A DNA stretch of 64,000 bases from JAUIIK01 sp041390865 (GTDB taxonomy: Bacteria; Chloroflexota; Chloroflexia; Thermomicrobiales; CFX8). The notes under the pieces are model-generated. The model worked only from the letters and a program-made list of their open reading frames with translations, had not been told where the DNA came from and made no database searches. The stretch lies in NCBI GenBank assembly GCA_041390865.1, contig JAWKPC010000022.1, forward strand, positions 1 to 64,000, read 5' to 3'. Positions within the stretch are counted from its first letter, which is position 1, and every line of letters starts with the position of its first letter. Shown here piece after piece: positions 63,761-64,000 of this stretch. The position numbers were made by a program, and so were the translations under genes.

Positions 63761-64000
63761 CGGCGATTCCTTCCAGAAACTCACGAATCTTCGATGCGAC
63801 AATATCCGGCTGCTCGATGCAGGACAGGTGTCCGGCGTCCGGAATCTCGACGAACGAAGCGTTCGGCATCGCGTTCGCCATGGCCTGTGCCTGCTCGGGT
63901 GGTGCCGACTGATCGAAGGAGCCGGTCAGGACCAGCGCCGGAGCCTCGATCTGGCCGATGACACCGGACAGGTCGCAGTCCCGCAAAGCGGCGCAGCTTC
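63750..64000 (-). CDS. pcaD: 3-oxoadipate enol-lactonase, C-terminal part (runs off window)
   Basis: The last 83 codons of an alpha/beta hydrolase. The acid is in VLTGSFDQSAPPEQAQAMAN and the His of the triad in IPDAGHLSCIEQP, both at the usual distances from the C-terminus; the nucleophile lies outside the window. The protein ends REFLEGIADAR with TGA at 63752-63750, overlapping the start of pcaC, which with the family makes PcaD likely. It hydrolyses beta-ketoadipate enol-lactone to beta-ketoadipate. Most of the gene is beyond the right edge. Confidence 0.85.
   Translation of the reverse strand, partial: SCAALRDCDLSGVIGQIEAPALVLTGSFDQSAPPEQAQAMANAMPNASFVEIPDAGHLSCIEQPDIVASKIREFLEGIADAR

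Overview
The window is a GC-rich bacterial chromosome segment. Purine-rich ribosome binding sites (AAAGGAG type), frequent GTG/TTG starts, lipoproteins with LxxC lipoboxes, single-membrane-style secreted proteins and the gene families present fit a Chloroflexota bacterium, perhaps near Thermomicrobia. This is an inference: no rRNA or marker gene is present to prove it. I found no tRNA, rRNA, CRISPR array, transposase or phage module. At least fifteen genes are split by one or more frameshifts, often in G or purine runs and often restoring a well conserved protein. Most probably reflect indel errors in the assembly, so I annotate such genes across the shift and state where it lies.

Layout. 0-12 kb: SRPBCC protein, a lipoprotein, a CheB-CheR-PAS hybrid with an XRE regulator, a LuxR-type regulator, an NAD-epimerase, a GNAT enzyme, a REP-like repeat pair, a nitrilase, a class-III aminotransferase and small proteins. 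12-15 kb: a three-gene surface-protein operon made of two WxL-like proteins flanking a DUF916-type partner, with a long structured upstream region. 15-25 kb: a lipoprotein-carrier-like protein, TPR protein, Nudix hydrolase, an orphan peptide-binding lipoprotein, an ECF sigma factor with a probable anti-sigma, an M55 peptidase, a TrkH/KtrB potassium transporter and TspO. 25-33 kb: a large REC-PAS-GAF-HD-GYP c-di-GMP phosphodiesterase, a PspA-PspAA envelope stress pair, a yybP-ykoY (manganese) riboswitch in front of TerC, a zinc-finger protein, a small membrane peptide and an MFS carrier.

33-49 kb: DUF4388 protein, chorismate mutase-like protein coupled to an amidohydrolase, two tandem DUF4013 membrane proteins, a YtcJ-like amidohydrolase, an ABC ATPase-permease pair, and several secreted proteins. 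Four of the latter across the window (35.3, 46.1, 48.8 and 57.1 kb) share a short Cys-framed motif, CVxxYTGx[LMVI] followed by a second Cys, and form a paralogous secreted family. 49-59 kb: a large BNR/VPS10-like propeller protein, then a less GC-rich, decayed island (about 52.6-54.4 kb) with the remains of a TIR-like nucleotide-binding protein and of a LuxR-type helix-turn-helix, then a second ABC cassette embedded in duplicated pieces of argF: one intact argF and two argF 3' fragments, with a near-identical direct repeat of about 548 bp.

59-64 kb: a VOC protein, a CsbD stress protein and a protocatechuate-degradation operon (pcaD-pcaC-pcaH-pcaG-pcaB, minus strand; pcaD runs off the right edge), giving the upper beta-ketoadipate pathway. 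The most unusual features are the divergent WxL/DUF916 operon, the CVxxYTG family, and the argF/ABC mosaic next to the decayed TIR-like gene.
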